A DNA stretch of 64,000 nt, from positions 1 through 64,000 of the forward strand of contig NZ_CP081966.1 in NCBI RefSeq assembly GCF_019823065.1. Direction: 5' to 3'. The position numbers were made by a program, and so were the translations under genes. This document shows positions 31,548 through 39,451 of this stretch, piece after piece; the first letter of the stretch is position 1, and every line of letters begins with the position of its first letter. This stretch comes from Pseudomonas mosselii. GTDB taxonomy: Bacteria; Pseudomonadota; Gammaproteobacteria; Pseudomonadales; Pseudomonadaceae. The notes under the pieces are model-generated. The model worked only from the letters and a program-made list of their open reading frames with translations. It ran no database searches and was not told the origin of the DNA.

Positions 31548-33923
31548 TCAGTCTGTGACTACGCGCTTCAGCCGCAGTGCGTTGAATACCACGGAAGCCG
31601 AACTTACGCTCATGGCCAATGCCGCAATCATCGGTGACAATAGATGGCCGGTAAGCGGGTAGAACAAACCTGCCGCCAGCGGTATGCCCATAGCGTTGTA
31701 GAAGAATGCGAAGCCCAAGTTTTGACGCATGTTCTTCACCGTGGCCACGGATAGTGTTCTGGCCCGCAGGATGCCCATCAGGTCGCCCTTGACCAGCGTC
31801 AACTGGGAGCTGTTCATGGCAACATCGGTGCCAGTTCCCATGGCGATCCCGACATCAGCCCGGGCCAGCGCAGGGGCATCGTTGATCCCATCTCCTGCCA
31901 TGGCAACCCGGCGCTTATCGCCCTGCAGGAGCGCCACCAGTTGCTCCTTGTCCTCGGGTTTCACTTCTCCGTGGACTTCCTCGATGCCGAGTTGTTTCGC
32001 GACCGCACGTGCCGTAGTCAGGCCGTCGCCGGTGGCCATGATGACCTTCACATCTTCTGCCTGTAGCCGGGTTACCGCCTCCTTGGAGGTGGGTTTGACC
32101 GGATCGGACACCGCTAGCAGGCCAGCGAGCACGCCATCGACGGCCAAGTACATGATACTCATGCCTTCCAGACGCAGCTGCTCGGCGCGGTCTCGCAACG
32201 GACTGGTGTCGAGGCCAGCCTCTTCCATCAAGGTCGTGTTGCCAAGCTGCAGCCGTTTGCCGTTCACCTGGCCACGTACACCGATCCCAGAGCCCGACTC
32301 AAACGCCTCTGGCTTGGACAAGCTGTGTCCATGCGCTCGCGCATGATCGACAATCGCATGTGCCAGCGGATGCTCGCTGCCTTGGTCCAGGCTGGCGGCA
32401 AGGCGCAAGACTTCGGGTGGCATGAACTGCCCGGTACCGACCACGCTATGAAACACTGGCCGGCCCTCGGTGAGGGTCCCGGTCTTGTCGACGATCAGCG
32501 TGTCGATCTTGCAGAGGTTCTCGATAGCACTGGCGTCTCGGAAGAGCACGCCACTGCTGGCAGCCTTCCCGGTAGCGACCATGATCGACATGGGAGTGGC
32601 TAGGCCGAGCGCGCAGGGGCAGGCAATGATCAGGACCGCGACCGCATTGATCAGGCCGAAGACCCAGCCAGGCTCCGGTCCGAAAAGCCCCCAGCCGAAG
32701 AGCGTGACCAGCGCGACCAGAATCACCCCCATGACGAAATAGCCGGCCACGGTGTCCGCCATCCGCTGCATCGGGGCTTTCGAGCGCTGAGCCCGCGCGA
32801 CCATCTGCACGATTTGCGAGAGCACTGTCTCGGCGCCGACCTTCTGCGCCGCCATCACAAGGCTGCCGTGGGTATTCAGCGTGGCACCGATGAGTGCATC
32901 CCCAGCTTTCTTCATCACTGGCACGGGCTCGCCTGTCAGCATGGATTCATCGATAGCACTTTCGCCTTCCAGGACCACCCCGTCGACCGGCACCTTCTCG
33001 CCAGGGCGAACGCGCAGGTGGTCGCCCGTATGCACGTGGGTGAGCGGAATATCTTCCTCCTGACCATCGGCCCCGATGCGACGGGCCGTCTTGGGGGCAA
33101 GACCCAGGAGCGACTTGATGGCGGCGGAGGTTTGTGAGCGCGCCTTGAGCTCGAGCATTTGGCCGAGCAACGTTAATGAGATGATGACTGCAGCCGCTTC
33201 GAAGTAGACACCGATGCGGCCATCCTGCATGAAAGTCGTCGGGAAAACCTGCGGGAACACTGTGGCCGCAACGCTGTATAGGTACGCCGCAGCCGTTCCC
33301 AAACCTATCAGGGTCCACATATTCGGGCTGCGATTACGAATCGATGCGACCCCACGCACGAAAAACGGCCAGCCAGCCCATAGTGTCACGGGAGTGGCCA
33401 GAATCAACTCCACCCAATTCTGTGTGGCACCATGCAGCAATTGGAGTTGGTGGGCAGTCATGGCCAACACGGTCACGATGACCGTCAGGGGCAAGGTCCA
33501 CCAGAAGCGGCGGGAGAAGTCCTTGAGTTCCGGGTTCTCGTCTTCCTCAAGCTCCGGTATTACCGGCTCTAGGGCCATGCCACAGATTGGGCAACTGCCC
33601 GGCCCACGCTGGCGGATTTGGGGATGCATCGGGCAAGTGTATTCGGCGTCCGCCGCGTTGCTTGGCTGCGGGGCAGCCGAGTGGAGATGGCCCGCGTGTT
33701 CTTGGTCCTGGGGAGGGCTAAGATAATGCACAGGCGCTGCGCGGAATTTCGTCAGGCACTTTTCACTGCAGAAGCGGTATGTCCTTCCCTCGTATAGCTC
33801 GAAGTAGCGACTATCCGGTGGCACCGTCATACCGCATACCAAATCGCGCTGACTACCATCCGGTTGCTCATACGGGTGCGAGTGGTCATGGTCATGGTCA
33901 TGCTGGCACGATTCGGTGTGCAT
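31548..33923 (-). CDS. Cu(I)-type P1B-ATPase with N-terminal YHS and metal-binding domains
   Basis: This 791-residue exporter moves Cu(I)/Ag(I) out of the cytoplasm. The N-terminus has a His-rich tract ([10 protein letters not shown]), a YHS-type domain (LVCGMTV, RFCSEKC) and a heavy-metal-binding domain ([19 protein letters not shown]) in place of the usual HMA domains. The core has the [10 protein letters not shown] ion-binding helix, TGEP, the phosphorylation site [11 protein letters not shown] in SEHPLAHA and [10 protein letters not shown]. The ATG at 33923 follows AAGGGAACTAC; the frame continues upstream into a broken DUF2933 gene. The symbol is left blank to avoid confusion with the multicopper oxidase CopA. 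Confidence 0.92.
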   Translation of the reverse strand: MHTESCQHDHDHDHSHPYEQPDGSQRDLVCGMTVPPDSRYFELYEGRTYRFCSEKCLTKFRAAPVHYLSPPQDQEHAGHLHSAAPQPSNAADAEYTCPMHPQIRQRGPGSCPICGMALEPVIPELEEDENPELKDFSRRFWWTLPLTVIVTVLAMTAHQLQLLHGATQNWVELILATPVTLWAGWPFFVRGVASIRNRSPNMWTLIGLGTAAAYLYSVAATVFPQVFPTTFMQDGRIGVYFEAAAVIISLTLLGQMLELKARSQTSAAIKSLLGLAPKTARRIGADGQEEDIPLTHVHTGDHLRVRPGEKVPVDGVVLEGESAIDESMLTGEPVPVMKKAGDALIGATLNTHGSLVMAAQKVGAETVLSQIVQMVARAQRSKAPMQRMADTVAGYFVMGVILVALVTLFGWGLFGPEPGWVFGLINAVAVLIIACPCALGLATPMSIMVATGKAASSGVLFRDASAIENLCKIDTLIVDKTGTLTEGRPVFHSVVGTGQFMPPEVLRLAASLDQGSEHPLAHAIVDHARAHGHSLSKPEAFESGSGIGVRGQVNGKRLQLGNTTLMEEAGLDTSPLRDRAEQLRLEGMSIMYLAVDGVLAGLLAVSDPVKPTSKEAVTRLQAEDVKVIMATGDGLTTARAVAKQLGIEEVHGEVKPEDKEQLVALLQGDKRRVAMAGDGINDAPALARADVGIAMGTGTDVAMNSSQLTLVKGDLMGILRARTLSVATVKNMRQNLGFAFFYNAMGIPLAAGLFYPLTGHLLSPMIAALAMSVSSASVVFNALRLKRVVTD

Positions 33924-34185
33924 GAAGTAGTTCCCTTTGTTGTCCGGTTTGGACGAGTTTTCACCCTTCTGGTGAGAATACCCGCCATGGTTGTGCCCGA
34001 AGAGTTGCGTCAGCGGACAGAGCAACAAAATTAAATAACTGTAGTGCCTGTGACAGGTGGCCATAGTGCACGAGCCACATAAAACAGGCCAAATATGGCC
34101 AGCATGATCAGTGCAATACCGCCTTTAGTCCGCCAAAAAGGTATTGCCAGATCTGTACCACGGCGATGGGCTCCATCATGATCAA
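33924..34185 (-). pseudogene. Frameshifted DUF2933 gene in frame with the P1B-ATPase
   Basis: On the minus strand one frame reads [20 protein letters not shown] and ends at a stop near 34040; another frame continues [21 protein letters not shown] without a stop into the ATPase. Together they align with the intact DUF2933 protein at 28827 (SFWRSRYAIG, then LPYLLLLACPLMHVFMHRGHGG). One frameshift near 34040 therefore broke this copy. No normal ATG begins the first part. Confidence 0.65.
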
Positions 34186-34334
34186 CTCCCAAGCTGGGTG
34201 GGAAATATCGGCCGCTGCCGTATTGTCCAGCCTAGACAACATCTCCTTGAACAGCTGTGACGCCAATCAATGCTCCTGTAAGCGTGTCGATTATTGTTGT
34301 GGTGTAGCGTCATGGCATAGATCATTTCTGGAGG

Positions 34335-34670
34335 TTGCTGATCCTGCTGCTGCACCAGTGGTTGCCCTTCGACAATGCGCTGGCTGCCTTGTACCCCGGC
34401 GAGGGAGTGCCCAAGCCGCTGGAGGAGTACGACGCCGGCTCCCGGTGGGGAACGCCGTCCATGCTTTCCTGCCTGGACGGCCTATACTTGCTCGACCCCT
34501 TCTACCAGGCCTGTCAGGAAGGCCTGCCCAGTGGGCTGTAACGCCTGGAGGAGATCGCTTCTGACCAGTTCCGTCAAAGCGAGTACTTCCTCAGTTACTT
34601 CCACGCCAACGCATTGGAAGACGAGGAGCAGTTCGTTCTCCAGTTGCCGGCCAAGGTAGCCTTATGCGAT
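34335..34670 (+). pseudogene. Remnant of a LuxR-type regulator N-terminal domain
   Basis: The frame reads WLPFDNALAALYPGEGVPKP, then SCLDGLYLLDPFYQACQEGL, hits a TAA at 34539 in place of a CAA or CAG, and resumes in the same frame with RLEEIASDQFRQSEYFLSYF and an FVLQLP block. This resembles the ligand-binding part of a Pseudomonas LuxR-type regulator family. The helix-turn-helix domain is missing: the similarity fades near 34670. It is a truncated and interrupted relic. Confidence 0.65.
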
Positions 34671-35072
34671 CTAACAGCTCAAGCCCCAGACCTGATACAT
34701 GCGGTGCGGTACAGCGCTGATCGGGTCACTCTTCGCTGTTCCCCTTCCAGCTTTGCCTTTGCCCACAGCAGACGTCGGAGATGAAACTGCTCGGCGGACT
34801 CACAAACCTGCTCCAGTGCTCTCGCACAAGGCTTTGATCTGGCCATCTTTGCTTGAATGGCTGACCCGTGGCAGGGCGTTGGCCGTGTTTTCTTCGTGCG
34901 TGTTGAGCCCAAGGCGAGCGCGATCCACCATCCACAGGCCGCTACTGCCGCGCGCCAATTCTATGCCGGCACTACTCGTCAAAAAATAGGTGAGTGCTTA
35001 CCCGGCAGGCAATGGGCTACTATCGAGCCCTATATCTATCCGAAAGGGTTAGCTCCGTTGCCAGGGAATTGC
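34671..35072. other. Unassigned stretch at a decayed junction
   Basis: Several open frames overlap here on both strands, none with a ribosome-binding site or recognised domain. It lies between the LuxR relic and the STAS/ATPase gene and looks like recombined or decayed DNA. The in-frame upstream extension of the next gene runs through it but is not credible as protein. Confidence 0.4.
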
Positions 35073-36092
35073 ATGCAGGCCATCGATATTGAAAACGCGA
35101 TCGTTCTTCCTTGGGGGCTTGGCTCAAGATCGCCCCATGACCTGTTTTCTGTGTGCGCAGAAATCATTAACTGCCCTGGTGACATCGTTTTAGACGCTAG
35201 CAACCTCTCGTATATCGATCCGTTAGGGATGGCCACGCTGCGAGCGTTGTTTGAAAACCAGTTGGTCCAGAAGCGAGTTTCGATGCAGTTTTTGAGCAGA
35301 GACCTGACCTCCTACCTGGCCAGGATGGATTTTTTCAAGGACATTGATGTAGAGGGTGTAGATCTATCGGGGGTAGGACGTCGAAACGACCGAAGCACCT
35401 CGTTGGTGGAAATCACCAAAATCAGCGAACACCATCAAGCAGAGGCTGCAGCCTCTCGCCTCGCTAGAGCTATTACGGGAAGGTTGACTCAATCGGACCC
35501 GGATGCCCCAGTCGACGAGCACACGGGACGGAATGAGTTTGACTCCTACCGGGGCCCTCTGGAGTATTCGCTCAAGGAGCTATTGGAAAACTCGCTTACT
35601 CACGCCCGCAGAGAGGGACGTGGTGACGCCGCCGTTTGGCTGACCTGTCAGTTTTATCCAAAATTGAACCTTGTACGCATGGCCATCGTCGATAATGGGT
35701 GTGGGTTTCTCGCGACACTGAGGAATCACCCTGAGCTTCATGACCGCACGCATTTGCACGCGATCGAGGCGGCACTCAAACCGCGAGTGAGCTGCAACCG
35801 GGGTGCGATGGCCCAGATCCTGGGTAGCGAGAACCAAGGTATCGGGTTAACAACTACCGCAAAAATTGCAGACGCGGCGGGCGGTGGTTTGATCATCGTG
35901 AGCGGCAATGGCATACATGACACAAAGCGTCGGCAGTCTCAGGAGCTGCATGATGCGCTGTGGAATGGTGTATCGATCGCGTTTAGCTGTACCCGTGAGC
36001 TGCTGCCCACCATTTCGATCAGTGACTTGCTGCCGAAGGACGATGCAGGACAGGTTGACGACGATCTCGACCTAGATCTGAATTTCCGCTAG
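35073..36092 (+). CDS. STAS-like plus GHKL-ATPase signalling protein
   Basis: The 339-residue soluble protein joins an N-terminal STAS-like region (about 1-95, with DIVLDASNLSYIDPLGMATL) to a C-terminal histidine-kinase-like ATPase: N-box SLKELLENSLTHA near 165-177, G1 VDNGCGF near 205 and G2-type GSENQGIGLTT near 250. There is no HisKA domain, no phosphoacceptor histidine region and no membrane segment, so it is not a classical sensor kinase; it resembles anti-sigma-factor kinases and other GHKL switch proteins. The ATG at 35073 follows CAGGGAATTGC. A DUF4325 STAS-like gene follows, suggesting a partner-switch pair. Confidence 0.8.
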   Translation: MQAIDIENAIVLPWGLGSRSPHDLFSVCAEIINCPGDIVLDASNLSYIDPLGMATLRALFENQLVQKRVSMQFLSRDLTSYLARMDFFKDIDVEGVDLSGVGRRNDRSTSLVEITKISEHHQAEAAASRLARAITGRLTQSDPDAPVDEHTGRNEFDSYRGPLEYSLKELLENSLTHARREGRGDAAVWLTCQFYPKLNLVRMAIVDNGCGFLATLRNHPELHDRTHLHAIEAALKPRVSCNRGAMAQILGSENQGIGLTTTAKIADAAGGGLIIVSGNGIHDTKRRQSQELHDALWNGVSIAFSCTRELLPTISISDLLPKDDAGQVDDDLDLDLNFR

Positions 36093-36145
36093 CTCTGGCT
36101 TTTTGATAGCTCGAGGGCTAGAGTCGATCATGCAAGGAGCGGTAA

Positions 36146-36241
36146 ATGGGAGATTCAGCGTCAACTGAAACTCTCGGGCTGCAAAAAAGGATTATGCAAT
36201 ACAAGGGGTTACGACATGCAAACTCAAATTCGATTAAGTAG
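36146..36241 (+). CDS. Possible 31-residue leader peptide
   Basis: A short frame starts MGDSASTETLGLQKRIMQY after a strong AAGGAGCGGTAA ribosome-binding site and overlaps the start of the DUF4325 gene by 26 bp in another frame. It could be a translated leader coupling the two larger genes, or chance. There is no other evidence. Confidence 0.3.
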   Translation: MGDSASTETLGLQKRIMQYKGLRHANSNSIK

Positions 36242-36521
36242 GGATAGTTCTATCCGAACGTACGGAATGCGAGCTTCAGCGATCCCCTACCGTACCGAAA
36301 TCGAACGCTCGCTCAGCAGTGGTGAGAGCGTTGTCATAGATTTCGCTGGGAACGATGTCACTCAGTCCTTCGTCGACGAGTTGATCGGGGCGCTGATTCT
36401 GAAGGAGGGTCGCCAGGTGGTATCGCGCCTTGCCTTTGAAAACTGCACCAACGATGTCAAAGGAATCATTAAATTTGTGGTCCATGATCGAGTTCGACAG
36501 CTGCAAAAAATGCCCGCGTGA
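36216..36521 (+). CDS. STAS-like DUF4325 protein
   Basis: The 101-residue protein fits DUF4325, an STAS-like fold: the block ESVVIDFAGNDVTQSFVDEL (about 37-57) is the family's hallmark, followed by LAFENCTNDVKGIIKFVV. DUF4325 genes are often found beside GHKL-ATPase genes, as here (124 bp apart, same strand), but the biological output of such pairs is not established. GGGGTTACGAC precedes the ATG, and a strong terminator follows. Confidence 0.8.
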   Translation: MQTQIRLSRDSSIRTYGMRASAIPYRTEIERSLSSGESVVIDFAGNDVTQSFVDELIGALILKEGRQVVSRLAFENCTNDVKGIIKFVVHDRVRQLQKMPA

Positions 36522-36539
36522 CGGATCCGCATTGAATTT

Positions 36540-36565
36540 AAGGCCCTCAATATTGAGGGCCTTTT
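36540..36565 (+). terminator. Terminator of the STAS/ATPase-DUF4325 unit
   Basis: AAGGCCCTCAA/TTGAGGGCCTT forms a near-perfect hairpin followed by TTC, 18 bp after the DUF4325 stop. Because the stem ends in As and Ts it could act in both directions. Confidence 0.85.
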
Positions 36566-36923
36566 CATTGGTGCCAGGCAAAAGATAGCCGTCTTGAGTG
36601 GCCCCCATAGCTCGCCCTGAAAAGCGAATGTCAGGGGACACACCGCAGAAAAGCGTTCTGTAGCGGAGGAATACGTGGAAAACGGAGCTTAGGTTTCCTC
36701 ATTGAGATGTGTAGAAATCCATCGCGACTCACCTATGCAAAGGCTGCGAAAAGCCTGAATCTACTGGGGTATCGTGGCGTGAGATATGTGCAAAAAAATG
36801 TGCACAGCATCTGCGGATTGGAGAGCTGGCTTGGCTCCTTAAGTAAAACCATCAAGCTGCAACGGACCTGCAACTCCTGCGGCTTGAAGCAAAGCGGGTA
36901 ATACCACCCCTGAGCCCTACGAG
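36566..36923. other. Gap with no confident gene
   Basis: A 64-codon plus-strand frame at 36707 contains a C-x2-C near its end (RTCNSCGLKQSG) but lacks a ribosome-binding site, and I do not recognise it. Nothing else is evident in these 358 bp. Confidence 0.35.
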
Positions 36924-37172
36924 GTGGTGTTCCGGTTTTTGACCAAACGAGAGCACGCCAGGCGCGCAAATGAGCTGCACGACCAGCTGAATGAAGTGCT
37001 CGGGGTGGCCAGAAATCTCAACGATGGGCTGTACTTCGGTGGAGCAGACGTCACGGTGCTACAAGACTTTACCATGCTCGATGCGGAAGACTTCGTGCGG
37101 TACAACCTTCACGACTGGCTCAGTGTTGGGGATACCGATGAAGATGAAGAAGGTGCCGATGATGCTGACTGA
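36924..37172 (+). CDS. Hypothetical acidic protein
   Basis: An 82-residue frame begins at a GTG with weak ribosome-binding support and contains a plausible helical N-half (KREHARRANELHDQLNEVL), a middle GLYFGGADVTVLQDFTMLDA and a very acidic C-terminus (DTDEDEEGADDAD). The composition is protein-like, but I recognise no family. It follows the STAS/DUF4325 unit in the same direction, behind a terminator. Confidence 0.5.
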   Translation: MVFRFLTKREHARRANELHDQLNEVLGVARNLNDGLYFGGADVTVLQDFTMLDAEDFVRYNLHDWLSVGDTDEDEEGADDAD

Positions 37173-37482
37173 GCTGCTATCGGCCTCCCCTTTAGGATCT
37201 GGGTTTGACCTTAGCTGACCGGCTGCTCTACAAACCAATTGATTTTCTCCGGAGCCGGTGTCACTGTCGCTCCAAGAATAGCCCCCACGCCTCGGGCAGG
37301 TCCCAGACCTGTACTGCGCATCAGGGGGTTAGTTGTTTCTAGGGCCCGCCCAGGTCGATCAGGCATGCTTTGGGCTGGCCTCAAACCAGTGGGTGACCAC
37401 CAAAAGGGTCAGTTAGGCCTACTGCTGCCTATCCTCGCTCGTTACCATCCAGAAACCCTCTATTGATACGGTTTCAGCAAAG
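37173..37482. other. Gap upstream of the orphan gene at 37483
   Basis: No supported gene is seen in these 310 bp. The promoter of the following gene should lie here, but I could not assign -35 and -10 elements. Confidence 0.4.
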
Positions 37483-38406
37483 ATGGATGTCTATAAGCTC
37501 CGCATCGAAGACACAGAAAGCAAGATCATCGACAAGGAAGGTTTCGAGGCCGAGACCTTCCGCAGAGATCCGTGGTACCAGCCTGGAAGTGCGGGCAAGC
37601 TAGCTCAGTTTGCTGTATGCCCGGCATGCGACAACCCTGTCCAGCTGGTTGGGCTGTATGAGCTACCGCCTAACGTGAAGAACCCATTCGGGAAACATGC
37701 TACTAAGAGCATTCGCGGCATCGCTCCATTTGATAGTGAGGCCCGTAACGATTGCCCGTACTTCAAGCCTCGCCAGCATAAGAAAACAGAACGAAAAACC
37801 AGGTTTGACGGCGTCCCGCGGAAGATTCTCAAGCTATTGATCGAACAGTTCGATCGCGTGGTTTACATCCTGGAGAAAGAGACCCAACTGGTCCTTTCCG
37901 AGAACGCGTTGAGAGGCATGCTGCAGCGTTACAAGGGAGAGCGTGGCTACCTCTATACCGGCGCGACGCTTCGCAATGTGCCATGGATCTTTGCTTACAT
38001 GTCGGACGCCACCCGCCTGTTTGGCCAGAAGGTCAGTGGAAATGCTGAGCTGGTGAAAGCTATTGCCGCTGAGGTGCCGGGGGCGGAAATCAGCAGCACT
38101 GGTCGGCTGGAATCGAAGAAGGTGCCTGGTTCGAAGGCGGCATATTTTGATCTCAAAATGAGTTTCATCCGCCATCGAATCGTCAAAGACAGTGAAGCGT
38201 CTGGCTTGGTTGAAAGCATGGAGTTTGTAGTGTCACAGCCTCGCGGAGGTGAGCTTGAGCACATTCACAAGGAAGTCATCAAATTCGATTCGGCTTGGTT
38301 CGAATCTCTTATCCGGATGCCGGTTGATCATCCTTATCGCAGAATGGATAGAGTGAAGATGGCCCGGGAGGAACTGGGCGATCTGCTGGAGCTGACTCAG
38401 GCCTGA
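37483..38406 (+). CDS. Orphan hypothetical protein with possible zinc site
   Basis: I do not recognise this 307-residue protein. It has no signal peptide or membrane segment. The N-third carries C46-x2-C49 (VCPACDNPVQL), H72 and C91 (NDCPYFKPR), a possible zinc-binding cluster, followed by a basic patch (RQHKKTERKTRFDG). The rest looks like a mixed alpha/beta domain with SENALRGMLQRYKGERGYLY and VPWIFAYMSDATRLFGQK. The frame is codon-like throughout, so it is very probably a real gene. A large palindrome lies 10 bp after its stop. Confidence 0.75.
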   Translation: MDVYKLRIEDTESKIIDKEGFEAETFRRDPWYQPGSAGKLAQFAVCPACDNPVQLVGLYELPPNVKNPFGKHATKSIRGIAPFDSEARNDCPYFKPRQHKKTERKTRFDGVPRKILKLLIEQFDRVVYILEKETQLVLSENALRGMLQRYKGERGYLYTGATLRNVPWIFAYMSDATRLFGQKVSGNAELVKAIAAEVPGAEISSTGRLESKKVPGSKAAYFDLKMSFIRHRIVKDSEASGLVESMEFVVSQPRGGELEHIHKEVIKFDSAWFESLIRMPVDHPYRRMDRVKMAREELGDLLELTQA

Positions 38407-38416
38407 GGAGGCCTGC

Positions 38417-38476
38417 TGTAAACCACTTTTTTTCACTGTAAACCACAGTGGTTTACAGTGAAAAAAGTGGTTTACA
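38417..38476. repeat. 60-bp inverted repeat built of four TGTAAACCAC units
   Basis: Arms of about 29-30 bp are complementary around a single central A at 38447, with one extra T in the left arm's T-run. Each arm holds two copies of TGTAAACCAC, so the element has two direct and two inverted copies. As RNA it would be a very stable hairpin and could end the gene at 37483; as DNA it looks like an operator or protein-loading site. Confidence 0.85.
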
Positions 38477-38626
38477 ACGTAGCTATGACACGCGCCCTGG
38501 CCACTCCCCAGGCCAGCGCGCTCCTCATTGGTTCGTTCAGCCGGACGTCGAACACCTGTGCTGCTCGGGGCCTTGCCACGCCGCGGTGTCCTATAATTCA
38601 TCTTCAGCTGAGTGGAGCAAAATGTT

Positions 38627-38836
38627 GTGAAGCGCACATTCATTGGAATGGTCGAGGCTGGTGAGCCACTGATGAGGCAAGCGCTTGAAGCTATCCGACA
38701 GGCCCACGAAGCGGAGGCTGCTGGATTGCCAGACCTTGAGGTACAGCGTCTTCACCTATTGGCAGATTCGCTCTATCAGGCGGTCATTGATTTTCAGCTC
38801 CTCAAAGCAGGTAAACCACCGTCGACTATCCAGTGA
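38627..38836 (+). CDS. Small paralogous hypothetical protein, copy 1
   Basis: A 69-residue helical protein of unknown function. The core ALEAIRQAHEAEAAG, then VQRLHLLADSLYQAVIDFQL, is clearly related to that of the next gene. The GTG at 38627 is chosen because GGAG lies about 9 bp upstream; an ATG at 38648 and a GTG at 38612 are alternatives. Its stop nearly touches the next gene, so the pair is probably cotranscribed. Confidence 0.6.
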   Translation: MKRTFIGMVEAGEPLMRQALEAIRQAHEAEAAGLPDLEVQRLHLLADSLYQAVIDFQLLKAGKPPSTIQ

Positions 38837-38850
38837 GGACCTGCCGCTAC

Positions 38851-39057
38851 ATGACGAAAAAGATACCAGCTCTTCTCCCCGACCACCCCATGTATACCGA
38901 CGCAGTGGATGCGATGAAGCAATACCACGAGGCGCAGGCTTCTGGCTCATCTGCCGAAGAGGTTGAGCGCCTGCGTCAAATCGCAGAATCACAATTTCGG
39001 GCTGTCAGCGAGTATCAGCTCAACGCTCTGGGATATCAGTCTCGTCGTCCGCACTGA
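38851..39057 (+). CDS. Small paralogous hypothetical protein, copy 2
   Basis: A 68-residue helical protein whose core AVDAMKQYHEAQASG, then VERLRQIAESQFRAVSEYQL, parallels the preceding protein at the same spacing. The two therefore arose by tandem duplication. The ATG at 38851 has GAGGA 11 bp upstream. I recognise no family; the amphipathic helices could dimerise. Confidence 0.6.
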   Translation: MTKKIPALLPDHPMYTDAVDAMKQYHEAQASGSSAEEVERLRQIAESQFRAVSEYQLNALGYQSRRPH

Positions 39058-39171
39058 AGGGATAACCGATCCGGAGGTAGCTTCAGAATCCATCAAGCCA
39101 AGCGGAAGACTCACGACGCGGTCCGATTGATCAGCGAGACGGTCGGGAGGGTTTGCACACAGCCCCAAAAA

Positions 39172-39198
39172 AAAAGCAGCTCCCGAGAGCTGCTTTTT
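39172..39198. terminator. Bidirectional terminator
   Basis: AAAAAGCAGCTC-CCGA-GAGCTGCTTTTTT is a perfect hairpin with A- and T-runs on both flanks, positioned to end the plus-strand small genes and the minus-strand 42-residue gene. Confidence 0.9.
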
Positions 39199-39200
39199 TC

Positions 39201-39329
39201 TTACTCCCCCTTTTTGTGCTTGTGGGGTTTCAGGTCCGGATGGTCCTTCTGCTTTTCAGGGGTGACTCGCTGCCTTTTGTCCGGAGTGCCATCTTCATTG
39301 GTGCGCTTTGGGCCTGGCTTGATGCTCAT
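39201..39329 (-). CDS. 42-residue basic hydrophilic protein
   Basis: A short frame encodes a very hydrophilic Lys/Pro-rich peptide beginning MSIKPGPKRTNEDGTPDKRQ and ending KPHKHKKGE. GGAAGTTTTGC precedes the ATG, and the stop is 2 bp from a strong terminator; both support a real gene. No family is recognised, and the peptide is likely disordered. Confidence 0.6.
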   Translation of the reverse strand: MSIKPGPKRTNEDGTPDKRQRVTPEKQKDHPDLKPHKHKKGE

Positions 39330-39451
39330 GCAAAACTTCCTTTTCCGCTTGGGTTGTTGAATGCAGCTATGTAATTAGTCCAGCTTCTCTCAGCTGTCAA
39401 AGCAGGCTGGTGCAGAACCGCCTGGCCGATGATCCGGTCCACATCGAACAT

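Noticed and set aside
34857..35072. 72-codon N-terminal extension of the STAS/ATPase protein
   Set aside because: Low-quality sequence without domain; ATG 35073 has its own ribosome-binding site and starts the STAS-like region.
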